Shown in pieces: positions 1 to 9,889 of a DNA stretch of 64,000 nt. The DNA is taken from NCBI RefSeq assembly GCF_026240095.1, contig NZ_JAPIVG010000001.1:434001-498000 (forward strand), given 5' to 3'. The stretch's first letter is position 1, and each line of letters opens with the position of its first letter. The stretch comes from Pedobacter sandarakinus. Its GTDB lineage: Bacteria; Bacteroidota; Bacteroidia; Sphingobacteriales; Sphingobacteriaceae. Both the position numbers and the translations under genes were made by a program. The notes beneath the pieces are model-generated. The model was not told where the DNA came from. It did not search any database and saw nothing but the letters and a program-made list of their open reading frames with translations.

Positions 1-75
1 TTCCTATTATTTAAACAATGTTTAAACTACCTCTTGCACTTTGACGAAATTGATCGAGGATGAAGAAATAAAAAG

Positions 76-348
76 TTACTCTGTTATTGGCTTTTCTTCT
101 GGCTCGTCTACAGGAACTTCTACCGTTGGATCGGTAATAATTTCTGCGTTTCCATCGCCATCTTTAGCTGCAAAAACTATAGGATATAACATCCAAAGGG
201 CGCCAACCATTACGAATATTCCTGCTAAAATTTGCATATACCTAGACCAACTTGCTTCATATGCATCTAAAATAAGGTAAGAAACATAAGATAACACGCC
301 CAGAATAAGCAACAGAACGGCTTTTTGTAGTTTAAGAAGCTTGATCAT
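76..348 (-). CDS. small two-helix membrane protein of unknown function
   Basis: A 90-residue protein that I do not recognise. The sequence shows two hydrophobic segments (about residues 8-28 and 37-60), then an acidic C-terminal tail rich in Glu, Asp and Pro, probably soluble. Its start overlaps the end of the upstream minus-strand gene by 17 bp, which suggests the two are co-transcribed and translationally coupled. They are transcribed away from ileS. The function is unknown; a structural or accessory inner-membrane role is only a guess. Confidence 0.6.
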   Translation of the reverse strand: MIKLLKLQKAVLLLILGVLSYVSYLILDAYEASWSRYMQILAGIFVMVGALWMLYPIVFAAKDGDGNAEIITDPTVEVPVDEPEEKPITE

Positions 349-532
349 GATGAGTTTTTTTTAGTTTGATGATATGAACTAGAACAAATGTGAGTCCAAT
401 AAGTTCGAGTAGGCCACAGAAATAAAAAGCATACAATACAAAATCGCGATTGGAGGGGCCAGTGAGGGCTAAGATAGGCAGCGCAATGATGGCCAAAACC
501 ATAAACATTAGCCCGATATTAAATAATTTCAC
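332..532 (-). CDS. small two-helix membrane protein of unknown function
   Basis: A 66-residue protein with two predicted membrane helices (about residues 5-24 and 33-55) and a short, basic, His-containing tail. It is the first gene of a probable two-gene unit with the gene at 76-348, which it overlaps. It is divergent from ileS, with about 80 bp between the two starts. No family is recognised. The overlap with a second membrane ORF and the clean hydrophobic pattern support it being real. Confidence 0.55.
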   Translation of the reverse strand: MKLFNIGLMFMVLAIIALPILALTGPSNRDFVLYAFYFCGLLELIGLTFVLVHIIKLKKTHHDQAS

Positions 533-577
533 CTTAAAGTATTTACATCAAAACTACCAAATTTGAGCGAAAAAACT

Positions 578-585
578 TAACTTTG
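578..585 (+). promoter_or_regulatory. probable -7 promoter box for ileS
   Basis: TAACTTTG matches the Bacteroidota -7 consensus TAnnTTTG exactly and lies about 30 bp before the ileS ATG. No convincing -33 TTG element is visible at the usual spacing, so this rests on one box only. Confidence 0.4.
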
Positions 586-614
586 CAACCTTAATTTTTT
601 GAGGTACTTAATTG

Positions 615-3600
615 ATGTATAGCGAATTTAAACAATTAGAGCTTGCCAAAATAGGGCAGGAAATACTGGAGTTCTGGAAAAAAGAAAACATCTTTGAAAA
701 GAGCATTTCTTCTCGTCCGAAATCCAATCCATTTACTTTTTACGAAGGGCCACCGTCTGCCAATGGCATGCCTGGTATTCACCACGTAATGGCTCGTGCT
801 ATTAAAGATATTTTCTGCCGATATAAAACTCTAAAAGGATACCAGGTAAAACGTAAAGGTGGCTGGGACACTCATGGTTTACCAATAGAACTTGCCGTTG
901 AAAAAAAACTCGGCATTACCAAAGAAGACATTGGCAAAAAGATTAGTGTTGATGAATACAATGAAGCTTGCCGAACTGAAGTAATGCGCTATACCGATGT
1001 CTGGAACGATCTAACCGAAAAAATGGGATATTGGGTAGATTTAGAAAAGCCTTACATTACCTACGAAAACGAATACATAGAAACACTCTGGTGGATTTTA
1101 AAACAACTCTACGATAAGGGATTTTTATATAAAGGCTATACCGTGCAGCCCTATTCACCTGCTGCAGGTACAGGATTAAGCTCGCACGAGCTAAACCAGC
1201 CCGGCACATATAAAGATGTAAGTGATACAACCATTGTTGCACAGTTCAAAGCCATTACAGCAACTTTACCTGTACAGTTGCAGGCATTTGGAACGGTACA
1301 CTTTTTAGCCTGGACAACCACACCATGGACTTTACCCAGCAATACTGCTTTAACTGTTGGTTCGAAAATAGACTATGTTTTAGTTAAATCTTTTAACCAA
1401 TATACGTTTGAACCGATACAGGTAATTTTAGCGAAAGCATTAGTTGGCAAACAGTTTGGCGGCAAGTATTTTGCTACAGAGGCGGATGAGGACTTTGCAA
1501 ATTTTAAAGCCGAAGACAAAAAAATTCCTTACCGCATTTTAGCCGCTTTTACTGGGGCTGATGTTGTTGATACCAAATACGAGCAATTATTACCGTTGGC
1601 GCTTCCTTACCAAAACGCAGCAGATGCTTTTAGGGTTATTGCCGGCGATTTCGTAACCACAGAAGATGGTACCGGTATTGTACACACCTCTCCTACTTTC
1701 GGTGCTGATGATGCCAGGGTGGCTAAATTGGCTACGCCAGAAGTGCCACCAATGTTAATTTTAGACGATAAGGGAAACCCTGTTCCACTGGTAGATTTAC
1801 AAGGCAAATTTGTAGCGGCTTTAGGCGCAAAATATGGCGGTAAATACGTTAAAAACGAATATTATAAAGACGGTGAAGCGCCAGAAAAATCGGTAGATGT
1901 AGAACTTGCCATCCAATTGAAAGAAGAAAACAAGGCTTTCAAGGTGGAAAAATATGTGCATACTTACCCACACTGCTGGAGGACTGATAAACCTGTGTTA
2001 TATTATCCTTTAGATAGCTGGTTTATTAAAACTACAGCTGTAAAGGACAAAATGGCCCAGTTGAATAAAACCATTAACTGGAAACCAGAATCGACAGGTA
2101 CGGGAAGGTTTGGTAACTGGTTAGAGAACCTGGTTGACTGGAATCTTTCTCGTTCTCGCTATTGGGGAACGCCCTTGCCAATCTGGAGAACTGCAGATGG
2201 AGTAGAGGAAAAATGTATCGGCTCTATTGCAGAATTGAATGCCGAAATTGCCAAATCTGTTGCCGCAGGCTTTATGCCGTCGGGTTTTGAGTTGAAGGAT
2301 ATGCACCGTCCTTATGTAGATGATGTGATTTTAACATCTTCAAATGGGGAGAAAATGACCCGGGAAACCGACCTTATTGATGTTTGGTTTGATAGTGGTG
2401 CAATGCCATATGCACAGTGGCACTTCCCCTTCGAAAATAAAGACGAGTTTGCAAATGCCTACCCGGCAGATTTTATTGCAGAAGGTGTAGACCAAACACG
2501 TGGCTGGTTTTTTACGCTGCATGCTATTGCTGTTATGCTTAGCGAGGCTAGCAATGAAATAAAAGAAGTAAATGCTAAAACCGGAAATCAGGGCGTAGCT
2601 TTTAAAAATGTAGTTTCTAATGGCTTGGTGTTAGATAAGAATGGCAACAAAATGTCTAAACGTTTAGGCAATGCAGTAGATCCATTTAGCACCATCGAAA
2701 CCTACAGTGCTGATGCTACCCGTTGGTATATGATTAGCAATGCATCGCCATGGGATAACCTTAAATTTAGCCTCGAAGGCTTAGACGAGGTGCGCCGTAA
2801 GTTCTTCGGCACTCTTTACAACACCTACGCATTTTTTGCGTTGTATGCCAACATCGATAAATTTGAAATAGACAAAAACAACTTAAGCAAAGTTGCCGAC
2901 AGAACGGAGCTTGATCGCTGGATTTTATCTTTATTGCAAAACTTAATTAGCGAAGTTGATGAGGCATACAATACCTACGAGCCAACAAAAGCAACGCGGG
3001 CAGTTCAAACATTTGTTGATGAACATTTAAGCAACTGGTATATCAGGTTAAGTCGCCGACGCTTCTGGAAAGGTGAAATGACCGAAGATAAGCGTGCGGC
3101 ATATGAAACATTGTATACGTGCCTGGAAACATTAGCACAACTGATGAGTCCTGTTGCACCTTTCTTTGCCGATTGGTTATATAAAAATTTAACTGTTACT
3201 GATAAAAATGCAGCACAATCTGTGCACCTCACATTATGGACGGATGCGGATAGGAGCTTAATTGATACAGACTTGAATGAGCGTATGGTGTATGCCCAAG
3301 ATATCTCCTCTATGGTTTTATCATTACGCAAAAAGTCGAGTATTAATGTTCGCCAGCCCCTCCAAAAGATTTTAATTCCATCTTTGAATGGTGATTTTGA
3401 GCAGAAAATAAGCAAAGTAGCCGATTATATTCTTTCTGAAACGAACGTGAAGCATATCGAATTCATTACTGATACGCATGGCATAGTCAAGAAAAAACTA
3501 AAGCCAAACTTTAAATCTTTAGGGAAAAAAGTGGGCAAAGATATGAGTATTGTTAAGCAGGCTTTGGAAAACATGACCCAAGACGATATTTACCGTTTAG

Positions 3601-4016
3601 AAACCGATGGCTATGTAAATGTGTTTGGAACAGATAACCTGCAGCACGCCATAGATTTAAATGATGATGTAGAGGTTTTCGCAGAAGATATTCCGGGTTG
3701 GCAGGTAACCAATTTAGGAAGTTTAACAGTTGCCTTAGATGTAACCATCTCTGAAGATCTGAAACAGGAAGGTATCTCAAGAGAATTGGTAAACAGAATT
3801 CAGAATTTAAGGAAAGAGCTCAACTTCGAGGTAACAGACCGGATTAAAGTCGCTTTACAAAATGATAACCTTGTTGCTACCGCAGTTAACAAAAACAAGG
3901 CATACATTTGTGCGGAAATTTTGGCCGATGAACTGGAATTAAACGATACGGTATTAAATGCAAACAAAATTAGCATCGATGATGTTGAATTAAGCATTTC
4001 AGTAACTAAAATATAA
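615..4016 (+). CDS. ileS: isoleucyl-tRNA synthetase, long IleRS2 (eukaryal-like) type
   Basis: Charges tRNA-Ile with isoleucine in the cytoplasm. The protein has 1133 residues, long for a bacterial IleRS and in keeping with the IleRS2 type. The class I signature that is normally HIGH reads GIHH here (about residues 54-57, after GPPSANGMP). The second signature, KMSKR, is intact at about 679-683. The middle third should be the CP1 editing domain and the region after about 720 the anticodon-binding domain. I chose the ATG at 615; an in-frame TTG lies just before it and looks less likely. The gene is followed 30 bp later by the dksA-like gene and lspA. See the finding on the altered signature. 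Confidence 0.97.
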   Translation: MYSEFKQLELAKIGQEILEFWKKENIFEKSISSRPKSNPFTFYEGPPSANGMPGIHHVMARAIKDIFCRYKTLKGYQVKRKGGWDTHGLPIELAVEKKLGITKEDIGKKISVDEYNEACRTEVMRYTDVWNDLTEKMGYWVDLEKPYITYENEYIETLWWILKQLYDKGFLYKGYTVQPYSPAAGTGLSSHELNQPGTYKDVSDTTIVAQFKAITATLPVQLQAFGTVHFLAWTTTPWTLPSNTALTVGSKIDYVLVKSFNQYTFEPIQVILAKALVGKQFGGKYFATEADEDFANFKAEDKKIPYRILAAFTGADVVDTKYEQLLPLALPYQNAADAFRVIAGDFVTTEDGTGIVHTSPTFGADDARVAKLATPEVPPMLILDDKGNPVPLVDLQGKFVAALGAKYGGKYVKNEYYKDGEAPEKSVDVELAIQLKEENKAFKVEKYVHTYPHCWRTDKPVLYYPLDSWFIKTTAVKDKMAQLNKTINWKPESTGTGRFGNWLENLVDWNLSRSRYWGTPLPIWRTADGVEEKCIGSIAELNAEIAKSVAAGFMPSGFELKDMHRPYVDDVILTSSNGEKMTRETDLIDVWFDSGAMPYAQWHFPFENKDEFANAYPADFIAEGVDQTRGWFFTLHAIAVMLSEASNEIKEVNAKTGNQGVAFKNVVSNGLVLDKNGNKMSKRLGNAVDPFSTIETYSADATRWYMISNASPWDNLKFSLEGLDEVRRKFFGTLYNTYAFFALYANIDKFEIDKNNLSKVADRTELDRWILSLLQNLISEVDEAYNTYEPTKATRAVQTFVDEHLSNWYIRLSRRRFWKGEMTEDKRAAYETLYTCLETLAQLMSPVAPFFADWLYKNLTVTDKNAAQSVHLTLWTDADRSLIDTDLNERMVYAQDISSMVLSLRKKSSINVRQPLQKILIPSLNGDFEQKISKVADYILSETNVKHIEFITDTHGIVKKKLKPNFKSLGKKVGKDMSIVKQALENMTQDDIYRLETDGYVNVFGTDNLQHAIDLNDDVEVFAEDIPGWQVTNLGSLTVALDVTISEDLKQEGISRELVNRIQNLRKELNFEVTDRIKVALQNDNLVATAVNKNKAYICAEILADELELNDTVLNANKISIDDVELSISVTKI

Positions 4017-4046
4017 ATCCATATATTAGAAAACTAAATTAAAAAC

Positions 4047-4430
4047 ATGGAAAACAGTAACAAAACACGCTACTCAGACAGTGAACTTCAGGAATTTAAA
4101 GAGTTAATTCAAGATAAATTACGCATGGCGAAAGAAGAACTTAATGCTTTAACATCATCATTAAGTAACCCTAATGCCAATGGTACAGAAGATACATCTG
4201 GTGCTTACAAAACTTTAGAAGATGGTTCTGCAACCATGGAGAAAGAACAAATTAATCAGCTTGCTGCCCGCCAGAAGAAATTCATTGATAATTTAGAAAA
4301 TGCTTTAGTGCGTATCGAAAACAAAACTTACGGCATCTGCCGCGAAACAGGCAAACTGATCCAAAAGGAGCGTTTAAGAGCAGTACCGCATGCTACTTTA
4401 AGTATGGAAGCTAAATTAAAACAGAGTTAA
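4047..4430 (+). CDS. TraR/DksA-family protein
   Basis: A 127-residue homologue of DksA, the family that binds in the secondary channel of RNA polymerase. An N-terminal helical or coiled-coil region (about residues 8-90) is followed by the conserved YGICRETGKLI and LRAVPHATL stretch at the C terminus. Classical DksA carries a four-cysteine zinc finger here, but only one Cys is left, so zinc binding is doubtful; similar low-cysteine versions are usual in Bacteroidota as far as I know. The stop overlaps the lspA start by 1 nt (TAATG), so the two are translationally coupled. Confidence 0.85.
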   Translation: MENSNKTRYSDSELQEFKELIQDKLRMAKEELNALTSSLSNPNANGTEDTSGAYKTLEDGSATMEKEQINQLAARQKKFIDNLENALVRIENKTYGICRETGKLIQKERLRAVPHATLSMEAKLKQS

Positions 4431-5032
4431 TGAAAGGCTATACAAAACCTTTGATTGTTATCTTTTTAGTTTTACTTGCTGATCAGGTATTAAAAACGTG
4501 GATTAAAACCCACATGTATCTTGGCCAGGAGTTCAACATTATCGGCAAATGGTTTATCATCCATTTTACCGAAAATAATGGCATGGCCTTCGGGATGGAG
4601 TTTGGCGGAGAGTTTGGAAAGTTGGCTTTATCATTATTCAGAATAGTAGCCGTTGCTGGAATAGGTTATGGTTTGCACTATTTAATTAAACATAAATATC
4701 ACCGCGGACTAATTTTGAACGTTGCGCTAATTTTTGCCGGAGCACTTGGAAACATCATCGATTCGGTATTTTATGGTAAAATATATGGTTACGAAAATTG
4801 GTTCCATGGCAGGGTAGTAGACATGCTTTACTTTCCAATTGCTCAGGGACACTTTCCGAGTTGGATCCCGATATGGGGAGGAGATGAATTTTTATTTTTC
4901 AGACCAGTGTTTAACCTTGCCGATGCCGCCATCTCTGTTGGCGTAATCCTTATCCTCATCTTCCAGAAAAACTACTTTAAAGAAGATGTTAAGGATGATG
5001 TTAGTATCAATAGCGAGATTGTAGAAGATTAA
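4430..5032 (+). CDS. lspA: lipoprotein signal peptidase (signal peptidase II)
   Basis: Inner-membrane aspartyl protease that removes signal peptides from prolipoproteins after diacylglyceryl modification. The 200-residue sequence has four hydrophobic segments. The conserved ENNGMAFG motif follows the first one. The two catalytic-aspartate motifs are visible as GRVVDM and FNLADAAIS. The family norm is about 160-170 residues; the extra length comes from a longer loop between the two Asp motifs, a pattern I associate with Bacteroidota. Start shared with the dksA-like stop (TAATG). A strong terminator follows 34 bp after the stop. Confidence 0.95.
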   Translation: MKGYTKPLIVIFLVLLADQVLKTWIKTHMYLGQEFNIIGKWFIIHFTENNGMAFGMEFGGEFGKLALSLFRIVAVAGIGYGLHYLIKHKYHRGLILNVALIFAGALGNIIDSVFYGKIYGYENWFHGRVVDMLYFPIAQGHFPSWIPIWGGDEFLFFRPVFNLADAAISVGVILILIFQKNYFKEDVKDDVSINSEIVED

Positions 5033-5065
5033 TAGAGAATTGAAGTGATTCAGCTTGACACTTAT

Positions 5066-5099
5066 AAATCCCATTTCCTAATCGAAATGGGATTTTTTT
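5066..5099 (+). terminator. Rho-independent terminator after lspA
   Basis: A 12-bp perfect stem (AAATCCCATTTC at 5066-5077 pairing with GAAATGGGATTT at 5084-5095), a 6-nt loop, then a T run. It closes the ileS-dksA-lspA unit. Confidence 0.85.
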
Positions 5100-5528
5100 A
5101 TTAAGTCATTGGTGGGCGGCGAAGCATCGTTACAAAGGCAAAAATCAATTCCTTGCATATTAAAGTTCCACTGTACCCTATCATAACCATTTTATTTATT
5201 AAGTTGTTGTAAAGCAAGCCCGCTACTAAAATTAAAGTTTCTTCCCGCTATCCTTACTGCCAATGAGGCCTGTGCTTTATTCATCTTTCAATTAAAATGA
5301 TAAGAAAGTATTAACCCGCATTGGCATTCATACTATCGGGTTTAGTAACTTTGATTACTGCAATAAACCAAAATTGTATGGCCGCAAAGTGAAATGTTCT
5401 AACTACAGCATACTTAAAAATCGGTAGTGAAAAGCAGCGGAAAGCTTATGAAGTTTTAACTGAAAACAATATTCATGCTTTCATATTAAGAATGTTTTAT
5501 ACCCAGCGATGGTAAGTTAGTGCTAAAC
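5100..5528. other. gene-poor interval between lspA and sucB
   Basis: About 430 bp without an intact gene between two terminators. It contains a short plus-strand stretch that looks like a gene remnant (listed separately) and otherwise nothing recognisable. Confidence 0.6.
5393..5515 (+). pseudogene. possible remnant of a DUF4269-type nucleotidyltransferase-like gene
   Basis: An open stretch of about 40 codons without a start codon, ending in TAA. It encodes YLKIGSEKQRKAYEVLTENN, which resembles from memory the N-terminal region of DUF4269 proteins. The downstream catalytic part is absent and there is a stop just upstream, so if the resemblance is real this is a decayed fragment. I cannot run a search to confirm it. 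Confidence 0.3.
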
Positions 5529-5554
5529 AAAAAAACCCCAACGTGATGTTGGGG
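5529..5554 (-). terminator. terminator after sucB
   Basis: Stem CCCCAAC (5536-5542) / GTTGGGG (5548-5554) with a GTGAT loop. Read on the minus strand it is followed by a run of seven T. It lies 23 bp past the sucB stop. Confidence 0.8.
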
Positions 5555-5576
5555 CTTTGATTTATTCCTATCGATC

Positions 5577-6803
5577 TTAGACGCCTAATAGTAACCTGGC
5601 CGGATCTTCTAACAATTGTTTTACGCGGACTAAGAAACCAACTGATTCACGCCCATCGATAATTCTATGGTCATAAGATAAGGCAACATACATCATCGGG
5701 CGAATAACCACCTCCCCTTTCTCAGCAATTGGACGCTCTACAATGTTATGCATACCCAAAATGGCCGATTGTGGGGCATTTATAATTGGAGTTGACATCA
5801 TAGAACCAAATACACCACCATTAGTAATGGTAAATGTTCCACCTGTCATTTCTTCAATCGTTAATTTACCATCTCTTGCCTTTAAAGCTAAAGCTAAAAC
5901 AGATTTTTCAATTTCTGCCAGGCTCATACGCTCTGCATTACGAATAACCGGAACTACCAAACCTTTCGGTGCAGAAACTGCAATGGAAACATCGGCAAAG
6001 TTATTGTAAACAATTTCTTCACCATCAATACGGGCATTAACTGCAGGAAAGTCTTTCAGTGCTTCCGTAACAGCTTTGGTAAAGAAACTCATAAAGCCTA
6101 AACCAACGCCATATTTTTCTTTAAAAGAATCTTTATACTTTCCACGTAAATCCATGATTGGCTTCATGTTTACTTCGTTGAAAGTAGTTAGCATTGCAGT
6201 TTCGTTTTTCACTGAAACTAAACGCTTTGCAACTGTTTTACGCAACGGAGACATCTTTTCACGACGCTCGCTACGTGCATCTGCTGCAACAGGGCTAGCT
6301 ACCGGGCTTTCTGCTTTTGGTGCTTCAGGCTTTTTACCAGCTTCAGCTTTTACTGCATCGTCTTTTGTAATCCGTCCGTCTACTCCTGTACCTTTAACGC
6401 CTGTAGCATCAATACCTTTCTCGGCAAGAATCTTTCCAGCTGCCGGGGATGGTGTACCAGTGGCATAGCTCTCGCCAGATTTTTCTGCAACCGGAGCCTG
6501 TACCTTATCGGCCGCAGCAGGAGCATTCTCTTCTGCTTGAGGCGCATCTGCTTTCGCAGGTGCGGCACCACCTTCTTCAATTTTACAAACTACTGCGCCA
6601 ATGGCTAAAGTGTCGCCTTCAGCAGCTATGGTTTTTAAAGTCCCAGCCTGTTCTGCAGTTAATTCAAATGTAGCTTTATCTGATTCTAACTCAGCTATCA
6701 CTTCATCCATTTCAACAACATCGCCGTCGTTCTTTATCCAACGCGATAAAACAACTTCGGTAATCGACTCCCCAACTGGTGGAACTTTTATCTCTAAACT
6801 CAT
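5577..6803 (-). CDS. sucB: 2-oxoglutarate dehydrogenase E2, dihydrolipoamide succinyltransferase
   Basis: Core component of the 2-oxoglutarate dehydrogenase complex of the TCA cycle; transfers the succinyl group from lipoate to CoA. 408 residues in the usual order: lipoyl domain (about 1-76, lipoyl lysine K43 in ESDKATFEL), a long Ala/Pro/Glu-rich linker, a peripheral-subunit-binding domain (about 117-152), and the catalytic acyltransferase domain from about 185. The catalytic motif SYDHRIIDG is near the C terminus (H379, D383). It lies 94 bp downstream of sucA on the same strand and ends at a terminator. Confidence 0.96.
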   Translation of the reverse strand: MSLEIKVPPVGESITEVVLSRWIKNDGDVVEMDEVIAELESDKATFELTAEQAGTLKTIAAEGDTLAIGAVVCKIEEGGAAPAKADAPQAEENAPAAADKVQAPVAEKSGESYATGTPSPAAGKILAEKGIDATGVKGTGVDGRITKDDAVKAEAGKKPEAPKAESPVASPVAADARSERREKMSPLRKTVAKRLVSVKNETAMLTTFNEVNMKPIMDLRGKYKDSFKEKYGVGLGFMSFFTKAVTEALKDFPAVNARIDGEEIVYNNFADVSIAVSAPKGLVVPVIRNAERMSLAEIEKSVLALALKARDGKLTIEEMTGGTFTITNGGVFGSMMSTPIINAPQSAILGMHNIVERPIAEKGEVVIRPMMYVALSYDHRIIDGRESVGFLVRVKQLLEDPARLLLGV

Positions 6804-6897
6804 ATTTTTAAAATTGTATATTCTTTGATGTTTATGTCTTGATTTACTGGCTAAGCGATAAGGAAACCCCTAAAGCTTACATTTTCCATGCACTAAC

Positions 6898-9696
6898 TTA
6901 ATCGGCCTCAGCCATTTTCTTTGTAGCTTTTTTTGTGGCTTCCTTTACTTCCTCTTCTTTAACAGGAACTTCTAAAGCCTTTGCCAAAATGTAAGCCTGT
7001 TGGTTTGCGTGTTGTTTTGCAAAACCAGTAGCGGTACTGCTGCTTTCTCTTCTGGAAATTACATCAATACCTTTAAGCTCAGTTTTGTATAATTTGCGGA
7101 ACAAATATGGCCAGGCACCCATGTTTTCTGGCTCTTCTTGTACCCAGAAAATTTCATTAGCATTTTTATATTTATTTTTGATGGCAACCATCTGATCAAC
7201 AGGCGTTGGATAAAGTTGTTCTACACGCACAATTGCAACATGTTTAACCTCGTCTGCCTGCTGTTTTTCGAACAGTTCGTAGTAAATTTTTCCACTGCAG
7301 AAAATTATTCTGGTGATACTATTTACATCAGCATTTGCATCATCAATTACCTCTTTGAAACCACCTTGCGTAAATTCATCTAACTTAGATACACATGCCG
7401 GGTGGCGAAGCAGGCTTTTTGGCGAAAATACTACTAAAGGCTTGCGGAAATCGCGTTTAAACTGGCGACGCAACACATGGAAGAAATTTGCTGGTGTAGA
7501 ACAGTTAACCACCTGCATATTGTAATCTGCACAAAGCTCCATAAAACGCTCTATCCGTGCAGATGAGTGTTCTGGGCCTTGTCCTTCATATCCGTGCGGT
7601 AATAACATCACTAAACCATTTTCGCGTTGCCACTTTGTTTCTGCACTGGCAATGTATTGGTCTACCACAATTTGCGCACCGTTAAAGAAATCGCCAAACT
7701 GGGCTTCCCAAATGGTTAACGCATTTGGATTAGCCATTGCGTAACCATACTCAAACCCAAGTACACCATATTCAGATAAATGTGAATTGTAGATATCAAA
7801 TGTTGCTTGCTGATCTGAAATATTCGCCAAAGGCACATATTCTTCTTCAGCATCTTCCAAAGTTAACACGGCATGGCGATGTGAAAATGTTCCACGCTCT
7901 ACATCTTGTCCGCTTAAACGAACGCGTTTGCCTTCTGATAATAATGTTCCATAAGCCAATTGTTCGCCCATGGCCCAGTCGAAAACATGCGACTCGTTAA
8001 CCATTTTGCTGCGCTCGGCAAACAGTTTTTCTATCTTTTTGAAAAACTTCTTGTTCTCTGGCAATGTGGTAATGCGTTTACCAATTTCAAGTAGAGTTGC
8101 TTTTTTAACAGCAGTTACCGGAGAGGTCTCGAAATCCTTCGGAGTTGCCATACGCAGATCTGCCCAGGCACCACCAAATTTAACTTCACTGTTGCCTGCA
8201 ACATACTCCTTAGCCTCATTTAAGCGCTCTTGTAAAAGTCCACGGAAATCTTTTTCCATTTCTTTTGCCAAACCAGCCTCCAATTTACCCTCTTTGGTTA
8301 ATTGCTCAATATAGATTTCCCTTGGATTAGGGTGCTTTTCAATTGTTTTGTATAATAAAGGCTGGGTAAATTTAGGCTCATCAGACTCGTTGTGGCCAAA
8401 GCGACGGTAACAAAGAATATCGATGAATACATCATTTTTATACCTCTGGCGGTACTCCATTGCCAAATTAATGGCATAAACTAGCGCCTCTGGGTCATCA
8501 CCATTTACGTGAAATACCGGCGACAGGGTAACTTTAGCAATATCTGTACAATAGGTACTGGTACGTGCATCTTTGTAATTGGTTGTAAAGCCAATTTGGT
8601 TATTAATAACTAAGTGGATCGTTCCACCTGTTTTATAACCTTCCAAACCGGCCATCTGAATTACTTCGTATACAATTCCCTGGCCAGCAACAGAAGCATC
8701 TCCGTGAATTAAAATTGGCGCTAATCGGCTATTATCTCCACCATATTTAAAGTCGATCTTAGAACGACTCATTCCCTCAACCACTCCATCAACAGTTTCT
8801 AAGTGAGATGGGTTTGGGCACAAGCTTAAGTGTACACTTTTGCCACCATTTGTGGTTACATCTGTAGAGTAACCTAAGTGGTATTTCACATCACCGCCAA
8901 AAGGCGTTTCCGGGTTATAACTTTTACCCTCGAACTCTGCAAAAATATCTTTGTAAGTTTTTTGCATGATATTAGCCAACACGTTTAATCTTCCGCGGTG
9001 GGCCATACCAATTACAAACTCTTCAATACCTAAAGCTGCTCCTTTTTCAATAACAGAATCCAAGGCTGGTATTAATGCCTCAGCGCCTTCTAATGAAAAT
9101 CGTTTCTGACCTAAAAACTTTGTACCCAAAAAGTTTTCGAAACTCACTGCTTCGTTCAGTTTTTTAAGGATACGTTTTTTCTCCTCTATTGAAAAACTTG
9201 GCGTATTGCGTACGCTTTCCATTTTCCCCTGAATCCAGTTTAAAACTTCTGGTGTACGTAAAAATTTAAACTCTGCACCAATTGAACTTGCATAGGTTTG
9301 AGATAGCACAGCAATAATATCTTTCAATTTTGCTGCACCGATACCGATCTCTACACCAGAATTGAAAACCGTATCCAAATCTGCATCAGACAAACCAAAA
9401 TTAGCTAAATCTAGGGTAGGCAAATGTTTACGCCTTTCGCGTACCGGATTGGTATGTGTAAACAAGTGACCACGACTACGATAGCCATCAATCAAGTTTA
9501 AAACATTAACTTCTTTTAAAAAATGTTCTGGTGTTTCCGTTGTTACGGCACTGGTCTCAGACCCTCTTCCAAAATCAAAACCCTCAAAAAACTTTTGCCA
9601 ACCAAACTCAACTGATTCAGGATCTTGCTGATACGACTGATATAAAGAATCTATATATTCGGCGTTTGCGCCATTAAGATAAGATAAACTACCCAT
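6898..9696 (-). CDS. sucA: 2-oxoglutarate dehydrogenase E1 component
   Basis: Thiamine-diphosphate-dependent E1 that decarboxylates 2-oxoglutarate and passes the succinyl group to the E2 lipoyl domain. 932 residues, full length for the family. Visible features: the N-terminal E2-binding segment (SYLNGANAEYIDSLY), GMAHRGRLNVLANI, GDASVAGQGIVYE in the cofactor region, and the transketolase-like C-terminal half. The C terminus has a Lys/Glu-rich tail (about the last 20 residues). First gene of the sucA-sucB unit. Confidence 0.96.
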   Translation of the reverse strand: MGSLSYLNGANAEYIDSLYQSYQQDPESVEFGWQKFFEGFDFGRGSETSAVTTETPEHFLKEVNVLNLIDGYRSRGHLFTHTNPVRERRKHLPTLDLANFGLSDADLDTVFNSGVEIGIGAAKLKDIIAVLSQTYASSIGAEFKFLRTPEVLNWIQGKMESVRNTPSFSIEEKKRILKKLNEAVSFENFLGTKFLGQKRFSLEGAEALIPALDSVIEKGAALGIEEFVIGMAHRGRLNVLANIMQKTYKDIFAEFEGKSYNPETPFGGDVKYHLGYSTDVTTNGGKSVHLSLCPNPSHLETVDGVVEGMSRSKIDFKYGGDNSRLAPILIHGDASVAGQGIVYEVIQMAGLEGYKTGGTIHLVINNQIGFTTNYKDARTSTYCTDIAKVTLSPVFHVNGDDPEALVYAINLAMEYRQRYKNDVFIDILCYRRFGHNESDEPKFTQPLLYKTIEKHPNPREIYIEQLTKEGKLEAGLAKEMEKDFRGLLQERLNEAKEYVAGNSEVKFGGAWADLRMATPKDFETSPVTAVKKATLLEIGKRITTLPENKKFFKKIEKLFAERSKMVNESHVFDWAMGEQLAYGTLLSEGKRVRLSGQDVERGTFSHRHAVLTLEDAEEEYVPLANISDQQATFDIYNSHLSEYGVLGFEYGYAMANPNALTIWEAQFGDFFNGAQIVVDQYIASAETKWQRENGLVMLLPHGYEGQGPEHSSARIERFMELCADYNMQVVNCSTPANFFHVLRRQFKRDFRKPLVVFSPKSLLRHPACVSKLDEFTQGGFKEVIDDANADVNSITRIIFCSGKIYYELFEKQQADEVKHVAIVRVEQLYPTPVDQMVAIKNKYKNANEIFWVQEEPENMGAWPYLFRKLYKTELKGIDVISRRESSSTATGFAKQHANQQAYILAKALEVPVKEEEVKEATKKATKKMAEAD

Positions 9697-9721
9697 TATT
9701 AACTGTTTACTATAAGCATTA

Positions 9722-9729
9722 CAAAATTA
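9722..9729 (-). promoter_or_regulatory. probable -7 promoter box for sucA
   Basis: On the minus strand the sequence reads TAATTTTG, an exact match to the Bacteroidota TAnnTTTG box, about 25 bp before the sucA start. Only a weak T-rich -33 region lies 21 bp upstream. Confidence 0.4.
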
Positions 9730-9889
9730 GAATTTTACCTTATATAAATGGTAAAAATCAGTATTAAAATAAGATTTATTGATTTTCAAATTTAAGCAGC
9801 ACCTAAAAAATAGTTTGATATGGGTTGCTTCTTGGCGGATATATAAAAAATCAACAGGAACTACGTGTATATAGCGTTTTCCAGTACAA

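Noticed and set aside
3005..3415. 136-codon antisense ORF inside ileS
   Set aside because: A shadow of the ileS reading frame; its translation has no protein-like pattern and the sense frame is a known gene.
4047..4430. Truncated or decayed dksA
   Set aside because: The missing zinc-finger cysteines might suggest decay, but the conserved C-terminal motif, the full length and the coupling with lspA argue for a working low-cysteine version.
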